A DNA stretch of 64,000 nucleotides, taken from NCBI RefSeq assembly GCF_024713945.1, contig NC_134677.1, positions 7,462,001 to 7,526,000 on the forward strand, given 5' to 3'. The DNA comes from Dermatophagoides farinae (taxonomy: Eukaryota > Arthropoda > Arachnida > Sarcoptiformes > Pyroglyphidae). This document shows positions 52,163 through 62,272 of this stretch, piece after piece. Each line of letters starts with the position of its first letter. Position 1 is the stretch's first letter. The notes under the pieces were generated by a model that was not told where the DNA came from, ran no database searches, and saw only the letters and a program-made list of their open reading frames with translations. A program made the translations under genes and the position numbers.

Positions 52163-52218
52163 TTTCGTTGTTGTTGATTTGTTTGCACGCTTTCGTTGTT
52201 GTTGATTTGTTTGCACGC
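52163..52218. repeat. Tandem duplication, 2 x 28 bp
   Basis: Identical copies 52163-52190 and 52191-52218, each starting TTTCGTTGTTGTTG and ending TTTGCACGC. Not a simple microsatellite unit, so probably a recent local duplication. Confidence 0.9.
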
Positions 52219-55200
52219 AAATATTGTATATTCACAGCAACAACAACAATAATCTCGACACCTTTTTTTCGATTTTATTATTTATTCTCCGGTTAATTTT
52301 TTTTTCACTATTTCATTTTGATCTTAGTTTTTACCGCCTTAATAATGATGATGATCGTCGTCATTATCGTTTATGATCTGATTTTTTTTCTTGTTGGCCA
52401 CCAAAATGTTTTCGGAGTCTTTTTTTCGCTGTTGTTGTTGTTGTTGTTGTTGTTGCTGTGAATGCAACGTTTGCAGATTTGAAATTTAAAGCGCAAAAAA
52501 TGGCAAATGATGATACAATAATGAATTCATTTCAATTTAATAGCTGTCTATTTTGTGTGAAAATCAAATTTAATTTATCATTTAATGTCACATAAATTAT
52601 TGGTTACCAACAATTGAAACAATCATTTTGGATTCATCAAATGATGACACTGTTTCCAAGTTGTAAACCAGTTATGTTTGTATGTGATATTCAAATCAAA
52701 TTTGATTAAAATAAAAAGAATATAGATCTATACACTTTATTTATAACTCCGCCTTTTAACCTGATTCTGCGAAGAAAAAAAAATTCAATTTTTTTTGGGG
52801 GGGATGTGTGGCAAAATACGATGATATCATAATGTTGCAAAAAAAAAAACAATTGATTCAATCATCATCATCATCATCATCAATCAATAAAATTGGTTAT
52901 ATGAAGAAAAATGAATAAATCTCATTCACATTCAATTTTATTTTCTCCCTTCACTCCCCCCAAAAAAATATGGGCGGCAATTATTTGTGATACGATTGTG
53001 GTCGATCGATTTACGAAATCAATCCATGATTACACACACACATACACACATAGCCACTGATTATGATATCATCAATGCAGCTATAGAAAAATTGTTTGTA
53101 AATCATCATGTATGTGAATTCTCGAAAAAAGAAAAATTAAATTGATTATATTCTCTCTCTCTCCAAGTTGTGTTTCAGATGTGGGCGGAAACAACTGAAA
53201 AAAGAGAATTGTTTTTTTGTTGTTGTTGTTGTTGTTGTCACTCATATATTTTGTTATAGAATAAAAATTACTCAGCCGAACAACTCAATTTAATAGAAAA
53301 CACTTGACAACGCACAATTTCATTGCTGATTTGATGACCTGGTAAATTATGATTTTCATTCAATTGATTCATTTATTCATTCATTTTCAATCATAGATAC
53401 ACACACACATTGAAGACAATTTCTCAATTATGAATCAAATTGAAAACAAAAACAAAAACAAAAAATGAAATGAAATGAAAATGACCACTATAAAACACAA
53501 TTGTCAATTGGTTTGGTGACATTTTGCTGTTTTTGCTGTGGCTGATTGTTTTTTGTTTTTTTCTTGGATCAGAAACTAATTTTCTCATTCATTCATTCAT
53601 TCATTCACATGTATCTCATTCAATTGTAATTGTGCATAGACCATCTAATTAGCTAGAAAAGGATGAATTATTATCATGTATCATGGATTCAGCTTGTGTC
53701 TATGTGGATAGAATATCTTTACAAAATTTGATGATTTATAATTGCAACTCACAACACACTCTGTGTATATATGGTTTCATCCCAAGCAAAAAAAAAAAAA
53801 TGAAAAAATATTATGATTATGATGATGGGATTGGGTGGTGGTATTCAAATTTTTTATTTTTTTCGTTATAATAATGATTATACAATCACATAATAATTAT
53901 TTTTGTTTCGTTTTGTTGTATATTAATGTGTGTGTGTGTGTGTGTGTGTGTAATATGAAAAAAGTTTGTTGTTTTGTTGTTGTTGTTGGTCTCTCTTTCT
54001 CTCTTTTTGCATTTAGCTAAAGCAATCAAATTGGATCGGATAGGATGGCTGAATGGATAGGCTGACTGGCCCAAAAAGAAAAAAATTATTATTACTAACA
54101 ATAATTATTTTCATTTTTTTCTTTCTCTCTCTCTCGAAAATTGATATCTTTATTATCATCATCACGATTATTATTATTATTATTATGTGAAACAATCATA
54201 TTGAGATAGGAAAAAAGTGTTGGTCAAAAAAATGACAAATATCAGTTGTGTTTATTAAAAAAAAAACAACGACGATGAATTCAATTTATAATTTAAAAAA
54301 CACCTATATCATCATCATCATCATCACAGAATCGGTCGATTGACCAACCGAATTATTATCATTTTCGATGATAATTCAATTATTATAAGAAAGTAAGAAA
54401 AAAAATGATTTTTAGTTTGTGTGTAGACGATGTTTTGATTACGGAGAAAAAAAACACACACACTTACATACACACGTCGTATATAATTCTGATGGTCCAT
54501 GAACCGAATAATTTTGGTTCAATTTTTTTTCTCTAATTCTATGGTTCTAAATTTCCAAGGTTTTTTTTCTCTATGCTGATTGTTATTAAGATGTTTTGGG
54601 TTTTTTTTTCTCTCTCTCTCATGAGTCAAAGTGTCAATTTTGTATGTTTCGTGATTTGATTAAATTTGATTTTTTTTTGTCGCTTCTGTTATATTTTTAT
54701 TTACTTATATGGGACAATGATACCGTGATCCACCCAAATAAACAGTAGCCAACACTAAAATTTGATGGCGGTTTCGTTTCATCATCATCATCATCATCGA
54801 TCGATCGATCCGGATGACCACCATTACCACCTTTGTCTATTGTATGATCGATAATTTAATAGTCCCATATATATTGTGGGTGGATAGTTTTTTTTCTCTC
54901 TCTCTTTGTGTGTGTGTGTGTGTGTGTTTTGGATGCCGCCGTCATTGAAAATTATTAACCAAAAGTAAAAAAAAAGAGAGAGAGAAAAAAAAAGAAAATA
55001 TCGGTTATGTAGAGGAAAATTAAAAAGCGCGAAATCTAGATTATTATAGAGTATGTGTGTGTTCATAATAAAGTCATAATGATAATAATAATAAAATTTC
55101 TATTTCAACCAAATAACCAAATGGTGGTTCTCTTCTCACACACCCCTCTCTCTATTTCTACATTATCTATTTGAATAAAAAAAAGCCGAATCCAATAACT

Positions 55201-55810
55201 AAATGTAGATCATCGTTGGCATCATCATAATAACGATTATCATCATGCCCAATGACGGTGGCCTTCCATGATGATGATGATGATTTTCATCCATTGTCAT
55301 TTTTTTTTGTTGATGTGATATGGATCCATTCCATTATCACCATTATAATAACCACATAACCACAATCATTATCATCATCATCATCACCATCACGATATTG
55401 AATCGTTTGACTATTAAATCGAAAGAATTCACAGCCACAATTGAAGAAAAGCCGGTCGGTATGTCTTTTATTTTTTTTTTTTTTTATTCATTCTCAGAAT
55501 AATTTCTTCGTTCAACATTTAAATGAATTCAATTTTCATGGCAATGGGCAACCATCAGAAAAAAAAAATTCAGTTAAAATATCTGAATTGAATTAAAAAT
55601 TCAATTTAATCTTCAACCAAAAAAAAAAAAAAAATTCTCTCGATTCTCGATGTGAAATAATGTGTTTCTTCCATCGTAACAATGACAACAACAACAACAA
55701 CAACAATCGACAATCGAATGGAAATGAACAAAATAGGAAAAAAAACGATTTGAACTTTGAATCTGATCTAGTCGAAACGAAACCTTTTTTCTAAATATAA
55801 TAATAATAAG

Positions 55811-55846
55811 GTTGTTGTAATAATAACTTTATTATATTACAACAAC
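55811..55846. repeat. Imperfect hairpin
   Basis: GTTGTTGTAATA pairs with TATTACAACAAC (12 bp), then one bulged base and 3 more pairs, around a 5-nt loop. Confidence 0.7.
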
Positions 55847-57014
55847 AACTTTTCGGACCATGGAATCATCGATGTGGTGGAAAAGAACAAAAAAAAAATA
55901 ACATGAACATGATCCATGTGTGCGTGTGATCATTCGATTTTTTTTTCTGTGGATGGTTCATCATGTCGGTAAATTTGTCTGTGTATGTGTGTGTGTGTGT
56001 GTATGATGAGATACATAATCATTGGGTTTGTGACGCGAAATAATTCAATTTACCCCTGAAATATAATTCAAATGACGAATTTTGAATATTTCATTCAGTG
56101 TGTGTGTGTGTTTCATCGTGATCGTTTTTTTTTCTTGTTTGGAAATTGCGGTCTTTGATCACATACACACACACACACATTATAGAGAGAAATAATATCT
56201 TTGAAGAAAGAAAAAAAAGAAACAACCTCTTGGATTGCATACAAAGTCCATTGTCGTTGTCGTTGTGGTTGTTATTTCACAATCAATAATTTGTATATAA
56301 TCAAATCAGATTAATTGAAAATTCGTTCTTTTCGTTTGTCGATATGAAAAAAAAAACTTGTTCAAGCAAAAAATTATCACCACCAATATACAATATAGCA
56401 TAAATTGATGATTCTCTCACCAGATTTTTTTTCTTTTTCTTCTTTTTTTTCGTAATGAATTTTGATTTGCATTACAAGTTGGTTTTTTTCGAAGATACAA
56501 GATGAGAAAATAATCGACAAAAATTTAATCAAATCAAAATATTTTCATTTTACTGTTGGTGTGAATGAAATGTGAACAAGAAAAAAACAAACAATTTAAT
56601 TGTTTTTCTTTTTTTTCGCTTATCAATCGATATAAAATAATTATATCATCGAAAAAATTGAACATTTGATTTGGTTTTTTTTCTGGATAGCAGATATTTT
56701 CGTTTTTGATCATTTGATTAAAACAAACAAACATTATTATTTTTTTTTATTATTTCGAACCTGATAATCGGACAAAATCAATTTGTTCTCGATTTGTTTG
56801 TCGATTGCGATCGACAAATAGAATCAAATTTTGATACATGGTTCAAATTTCAAATTTTTTTTTCACAAGGAACCGTTCATATAATCTGTTCAAATCATAT
56901 GTTTTCGCCAAAGTTTTTTGAAAACAGTGATTTGAATCAAAACTTGTTAAATAAAATCAACGATGCTTCTATCTGGAATTTAGCAATCCTAAAATTCAAG
57001 CAAGTAAAAAAAAT

Positions 57015-57393
57015 ATGGAACAAAAAAAATCCACAGCGAATGATGATGAAATGAGTGCATTGGAATGGATTGAATTGCAGAAAACCATCGATGATTATAG
57101 TAAAACGGAAACATTTTTCCAAAAAGCTAAACGCCGAACATTGGAAAATCCTATCGCACCACTTGGTTTGTGGCAAAATTTTATTCTTTAAAAACAAATT
57201 TATCAATTTTAATTACATCCAATTAGGTTTTCTCGGTGCTTGCGGTTTTTTAACATACGGTTTACGTGCATTAAATCGTGGTGATTCTCGTCAACAACAA
57301 TTAATGATGAGAGGTCGTGTCATTGCACAGGCCATCGGAATCGGTTCGATTATGATCGGTTTATGGTTAGCGGCTAGAAATGAATCAAAATAG
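57015..57393 (+). CDS. HIGD2: HIG1-domain mitochondrial protein (HIGD2/Rcf1 type)
   Basis: Small inner-mitochondrial-membrane protein that assists cytochrome c oxidase and supercomplex assembly. Two exons, 57015..57165 and 57227..57393, 105 aa. After a charged N-terminus (MEQKKSTANDDEMSALEWIE) comes ENPIAPLGFLGACGFLTYGL (first membrane helix), a loop NRGDSRQQQLMMRGR, then IAQAIGIGSIMIGLWLAA (second helix). The QX3RXRX3Q signature of the Rcf1/HIGD2 branch is intact: Q75, R79, R81, Q85. ENPxxPLG and NRGDSRxxQLMMR match HIGD2A better than HIGD1. The stop is 134 bp from the stop of the convergent isomerase gene. Confidence 0.93.
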
Positions 57394-57527
57394 AAATCCT
57401 CCATATATATTATTTGTTTAAATTCATTGTAAATTTCGTTGTTTTATAATTGAAAAAATAAGACAATTCTTTAATTTGTTTTCTTTAAAAAATGGTTATT
57501 GTTTTTTTTTTTTAAAAAACATCCAAA

Positions 57528-58491
57528 TTAAACAACCGTTATAGTTCCATCTTGATTACCGAAATATACTTGTGATGCCATTCCGATAAAAAGTCCTGTT
57601 TCAACAACTCCAGCTATGTTATTAAGTTCCGTATTTATTCGCGGCCATTCTTCAGCTGGAATTGTTGGAAATTTCCAATCCAAAATGAAATTCGAATTAT
57701 CCGTAACCAATGGGCCAGCTTTAGCCTGTGCCATTCGTAAAGTAGCTTGACCACCAAACATTGATTCAATTTTTTGTTTAACCAACATATAACTCATTGG
57801 AATGACCTCGATCGGTAAACCTTTTTTCCATCGTTCGCCTAATACAATTGCCCGTTTATTAAAATCAGCTACAATAATTAATTTTTTCGCTGCGGATGCA
57901 ACGATTTTCTCCTGTGTCAGACATCCACCTCCACCTTTAATAAGATTTAATTTTTCATCCACTTCATCGGCACCATCGAATGCAACATCCAATTGTGGAT
58001 TACGTTCAAGATCACTCATTATCAAACCATGTTTGGTGATTAATTGTCGTGCCTAATTATTTAGTCAAAAAAAATGAATGAATGAATGCAAAAACAGATA
58101 ATTACTTCATGATTATTATTACCTGGAATGATGTTGGAACACAGGTCACAATTAAGCCATCATTTTTGATTTTTTCAGCTAAACGTTCAACGGCATAAAC
58201 AATGGTTGATCCACTGCCAACACCAATGGCCATATTATTCTAAAGAAATAAATATTCAAGAGCAAAAAAAAAAGAATAATTATAACCATTGTTATTTTCA
58301 TTGTCCAAGGATTCTTTTCAAAAATGAAAAACCTTCAAATGATCATCAATAGCTGCAAATGCGGCCAATTTTTTTGCTTCTTCAACCATTTTGTTGTTGT
58401 CAATAATAATATTTGAATGGAATGAAAATAATTTTCGATCAATCAGGATGTTACTGAATCGGCCAATTCGACGTAATGATATGACAATCAT
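57528..58491 (-). CDS. RPIA: Ribose-5-phosphate isomerase A
   Basis: Interconverts ribose-5-phosphate and ribulose-5-phosphate in the non-oxidative pentose phosphate pathway. Exons, minus: 58333..58491, 58123..58239, 57528..58052; 266 aa in frame. Landmarks: [24 protein letters not shown] (phosphate loop), [23 protein letters not shown] (catalytic Asp), [16 protein letters not shown] (catalytic Glu), [20 protein letters not shown] and [12 protein letters not shown]. The family core starts near ATG 58389 (MVEEAKKL), which gives 232 aa. The frame stays open to ATG 58491, adding 34 residues rich in Arg, Ser, Ile and Phe ([20 protein letters not shown]) that look like a mitochondrial presequence. 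I give the longer form; the start is uncertain. Confidence 0.93.
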
Positions 58492-58718
58492 TCAGTATTC
58501 ATCAGTAAAATAAAATTATTGTGGTTGATGATTGGCTGTAACGATATGATATAGACCAATATATGAGCATTCAAAGCTATAGAAAAAAAAGTCCTTTTCG
58601 TTGACAAGGTTATCATATCGCTATATTGAATCATAATCATTGAAAAGAAAAATTTGAATATTTTATTTTAGTTTGAAAATTATATATTTTTTTTTTGTTT
58701 ATATATAAATAACCATCA

Positions 58719-60308
58719 TCATTTTATTTGTGAATTAATTAAAAATTGTAATTGTCCAGATATTTCAGACATTTTCTGTAGATTATCAATCTCATCATCA
58801 ACACGTTGGTTAAGTTCTTTAAACAATATCCTTACTTTTGTTACATGTCTTATATCGCTCGTATAAATATTGACCAATATTAATGAAACATCTAATAATA
58901 TTCGTGAGAAACGAATATCTGACAGATGTGTAATTATGAATTTAATTATCCGTTTTAAATCGGTAACATTTCTTCCGGCCAATGCGGATTGTAGACCATT
59001 TCGTCGAATTAATTCTTGCATAAAATTTACCACTTTTTCAGGATCATTATTGGCAAATTTTCTCATCACTCTATTCAACGCAGCTGTATATTGGAATTTT
59101 CTTAATAATTCTTCTTGTTTTTCTTGTCTTGGTCGATTGATGATATTGTTGCTTGCGACATTCGGAACGATAAACATATTTTTCTTATCCAATTTTACTG
59201 TCTTTCTTTTTGGAATATTGCTGAATAAAAATTCGTTGGCCATTTCTTCATCATCGTCAGCATCATCTTGTTTTCGAATTTTATCACCACCATGTTGAGC
59301 TGAGCGTCCTTTCGTTGTTTTAGGTTGTGGTGAAATTTTATTAATCGATAAAATTCCATTATTAGTTCCAACGGCCAAATATGATCCATTATAATGGCAT
59401 GATAATAATTGTGATGGTGTATAGCTGAACGATGCGATAACATTGAAATTAAAATCGAAAATCTTTAAATGTCCGTCGATGGATGCCGTTAGCAGATAGG
59501 TACCATAATTATGTACACAAGTTATTGTTTTATGATGTACATTATCCAATGTTCGCAATGTTTTACCGGCAACAACATCAAAGACTTGTATGGTTGTATC
59601 ACTGGCCGATATGACCAATAAATCTCGATTTGTAACCGATTCGATTGCATGTTTATGGCCATATTGATAGCATGAGGTTTGTGGTGATCTACTGTCCCAT
59701 ATTTTTACCGTATGATCATATGATCCAGATACGAAAAGTGATGCACTTTCAATTAAACATGATGCACGAATATAATCGTCATGAGCAGATGAACTATCAC
59801 TATTAAAATTATACAGGATTTTTTCCTCGATAAAATCCCATAATTTAATCTGTTTATCATCACCACAGGAGAAAAGCTGATTTAAGCCATTGAAATTGAC
59901 TCGATGAACAGGTGCCGAATGTTTCAAGGATTGGGCATTATCATTATTACCCAGCAGACGCAATGGTTTCGATTTTTTACATTCCCAAATTCGAACGATA
60001 CCATCGGCGGCACCTGTGGCAAAAATTTTTTGATTTTCACGGCGAAAGTTACCACCATAAAGTAATGTATGATTTGGAGATTGAAATGTACGTTTCTTTT
60101 CCGATGATTCTGGATCATAGAGTGATACTTTTGTTGCCGAAGTAGTAAGAATCTGATTATGTCCATTTATATCGATCCAATTGATTGCATTAAGCTCACG
60201 ATAAACTGTTGCTGGATTTACATTATTTTTCCAAAATTTTGCCGATTCTGATAATGGTTCAATAATGGCAGGTAATGTTGATACTGTAGTCGGTTTAAAT
60301 GTAGTCAT
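58719..60308 (-). CDS. UTP15: UTP15, small-subunit processome WD40 protein
   Basis: Nucleolar component of the t-UTP/UTP-A part of the U3 snoRNP processome, needed for pre-18S rRNA transcription and processing. Single exon, 529 aa (human about 518). Seven or so WD40 repeats fill residues 40-330, with blades such as GAADGIVRIWECKK, SCGDDKQIKLWDF, VSGSYDHTVKIWDSR and TASIDGHLKIFDF. A charged linker follows, then the UTP15 C-terminal domain: FQYTAALNRVMRKFANNDPE, ELIRRNGLQSALAGRN, KFIITHLSDIRFSRILLDV. The start MTTFKPTTVSTL fits the family N-terminus (FKPTxV). It diverges from MGME1 with about 150 bp between ATGs. Confidence 0.96.
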   Translation of the reverse strand: MTTFKPTTVSTLPAIIEPLSESAKFWKNNVNPATVYRELNAINWIDINGHNQILTTSATKVSLYDPESSEKKRTFQSPNHTLLYGGNFRRENQKIFATGAADGIVRIWECKKSKPLRLLGNNDNAQSLKHSAPVHRVNFNGLNQLFSCGDDKQIKLWDFIEEKILYNFNSDSSSAHDDYIRASCLIESASLFVSGSYDHTVKIWDSRSPQTSCYQYGHKHAIESVTNRDLLVISASDTTIQVFDVVAGKTLRTLDNVHHKTITCVHNYGTYLLTASIDGHLKIFDFNFNVIASFSYTPSQLLSCHYNGSYLAVGTNNGILSINKISPQPKTTKGRSAQHGGDKIRKQDDADDDEEMANEFLFSNIPKRKTVKLDKKNMFIVPNVASNNIINRPRQEKQEELLRKFQYTAALNRVMRKFANNDPEKVVNFMQELIRRNGLQSALAGRNVTDLKRIIKFIITHLSDIRFSRILLDVSLILVNIYTSDIRHVTKVRILFKELNQRVDDEIDNLQKMSEISGQLQFLINSQIK

Positions 60309-60460
60309 TATTTGTTTTTTTTGAAATTCTGATCCAAAAATTTGAATAATAAATTGTTAAATTCAATTATTTTGAAGAATCTCGGCGAACCCACGTGAAT
60401 TTAATGAACCATCAATAAACAATGTAACATTTGTTGTGATATTTTTTTAGGTTTGAAAAA
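60309..60460. promoter_or_regulatory. Bidirectional UTP15/MGME1 promoter region
   Basis: Only 152 bp separate the two divergent start codons. It contains a CACGTG E-box at 60392-60397 and TTTTTTTAG at 60442-60450, just before the MGME1 ATG, which could be a 5' UTR splice acceptor. No TATA box is evident. Confidence 0.6.
60392..60397. promoter_or_regulatory. CACGTG E-box in shared promoter
   Basis: Palindromic CACGTG 84 bp upstream of the UTP15 ATG and 64 bp upstream of the MGME1 ATG. This is the site class bound by Myc/Max and USF factors; Myc-type regulation would suit a ribosome-biogenesis gene, but that is inference. Confidence 0.4.
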
Positions 60461-61401
60461 ATGTTTTTTCGAAATTGGTATCGTTATTTGAATATTAACC
60501 GAATTGAATCGAAACATTTTTCCACTTTAAGAGCTAATATTGCATTAAATATATCGAAAAAATTTGAAAATGTCTCGCTCATCAATTTTCCATTGAAAAA
60601 ATCCCCAACATTTAATCTATCCGAATTTGTCGATATTAAAAATGCCCATAATCGCTGCCATCAGGAACATTTGGATGATAATCCAAATTATTATCCGAGC
60701 GTTACTGCGATATTGAATCAAACATTATCACCGGAATCATTGGCGGCGTTGAAAAAATGGGAAACTGAAAAAATCAAGTGAGTTTAAATTGAATTTTTTT
60801 TTAATGATGAATGAAAACTAATTTTTTCCATTTCATCAGGCAATTTGGTATGGAAGGATTCGAAAGATATCGCAAAGAACTATTACTGCGTGGACGATGG
60901 TTACATAATAATATTCGAACCTATTTAGAAACGAATGATACGTCTGGTTTAAAAATCTCGACCAAAACACAAGAAAATATGTGGAAAAGTATTGAAAATG
61001 TTTTACCAAACATCAATCGATTGTATGCATCTGAAATGGTCGTATATCATCCGATATTAAAATTTCGTGGAATTCTCGATACAATTGCTGAATTTCATGA
61101 AATACCAGCTGTGATTGAATGGAAGACATCGGAAAAATTACGACCAACAATTGCACATACATATGATAATCCTTTACAAGTTGTTGCCTATTATTCCTGT
61201 CTACAATTCAATGATGATTTGAAATCGAAAAATCAAAATACCAAGATTGCAAAAGAAATTCTATTGATAATTGCCTATGAAGATGGTTCAAAAGCAAATG
61301 TTCATATTATTGAACCATCATTACGTATTGCGATTTGGCGTAAATTTCTACAAAGACTTGAACAATATTGGATTATGGTTTCAAATCAATCGAATCAATA
61401 A
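60461..61401 (+). CDS. MGME1: Mitochondrial genome maintenance exonuclease 1
   Basis: RecB-type PD-(D/E)XK nuclease that processes single-stranded mtDNA flaps and ends. Exons 60461..60777 and 60840..61401; 292 aa (human about 344). The N-terminus MFFRNWYRYLNINRIESKHF is basic and free of acidic residues for its first 15, fitting a mitochondrial targeting sequence. The core has YYPSVTAILNQTLSPESLAAL (motif near the start), GRWLHNNIRTYL, then FRGILDTIAEF and VIEWKTSEK: predicted catalytic D186, E199, K201, with spacing matching the human D-D-K triad. DNPLQVVAYYSC and IIAYEDGSKANVH complete the family pattern. The catalytic set appears intact. Confidence 0.95.
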
Positions 61402-61616
61402 TTTTTTTTTCTATTCATTAATTGTATAAATGAATCTGGTCTTGTAGATATTGTTTAAAGGAATTGATTCATTTTCAAAATAATCAAATTAAAATAAAAT
61501 TGCTTAAAAGCCAGGCAACTGGGAATGGTGAATTTCAATTTTTAGTTTTGTTTGATAAAGTTTAGTGAATTTTTTGCTTGTTTTTTTTGAAATTAATTTT
61601 TGAATAGTATTATTAA

Positions 61617-61873
61617 ATGGACAAACGCAAATATACGATTATGGCAGCCGTTACCGCAGCCGTATTTGGAGCAATCGGCTATTACTATTATCAAAAAGAG
61701 ATTCTATTGATGAGGCGTTAAAAAAAACGGCCGATACGATCAAAAATCAAGCCGATGTGGTGAAACAAAAGACCGATAACGCACAGAAGAACATCCAGGA
61801 AGCAATGAAAGAATTGGAGAAAAATATTCCGGATAAAAGTCAAAAGACTCCAAAACTTTCATCAAAAAAATGA
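61617..61873 (+). CDS. Small single-pass membrane protein, apparent frameshift
   Basis: From ATG 61617 the frame reads MDKRKYTIMAAVTAAVFGAI followed by GYYYYQK, a basic N-tip and a membrane helix, but stops at 61719. From about 61697 the -1 frame is open to TGA 61871-61873 and encodes a charged helical tail (KKTADTIKNQADVVKQKTDN, then EAMKELEKNIPDKS) ending SSKK. The two halves meet at CAAAAAGAG (61692-61700); one extra A would join them. Codon use is coding-like in both halves, so a homopolymer error, a strain indel or a real disruption are all possible. The family is not recognised; topology suggests a small organelle-membrane protein with a soluble helix. Confidence 0.55.
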
Positions 61874-62272
61874 AATGAATGTTTTATTTAAAATTTTAGT
61901 CAGCAATTAAAATTTATTTATTTTTGTTTGTTTAAAATGTTTTTTCTGCTTGATTGTTTAATTAACAATAACAATTGTTGTCATCGAATCAATTCATAAT
62001 GCATTTGAGAAAGATGCCGGTCAAATTTTTTTCAATACTAGATGGCGCAGTTTTTTAGCAAATTTTCTTTTTTCTTGTTACCATTAATTCTTTTATAATA
62101 ATGATGAGTGTTGTTCATGCGTGTTTGGGTTTCTATTATATGATGATGGCTGAAAATAGATTCCTTTCATTCATTTCAATGGTGTTTCGTGTAACTGTGT
62201 GTGTGTGTGTATATATTTATGTGAGAGTCTTGAACACACATTGATATAAACTAATAAAAATAAATTCTTATA
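61874..62272. other. Cullin-4 upstream region
   Basis: About 400 bp with the 3' UTR of the small gene, AGATGGCGC at 62040-62048, a (GT)n tract near 62196-62211 and the presumed cullin-4 5' UTR. No gene is seen. Confidence 0.6.
62040..62048 (+). promoter_or_regulatory. AGATGGCGC motif upstream of cullin-4
   Basis: Plus-strand TAGATGGCGCAGT about 230 bp upstream of the cullin-4 ATG. It is the closest of the four sites to the AGATGGCGC core. Confidence 0.3.

Noticed and set aside
56794-57054. Open frame just before and overlapping the HIGD2 start
   Set aside because: It is in a different frame from HIGD2, has no recognisable motif and ends within HIGD2 exon 1.
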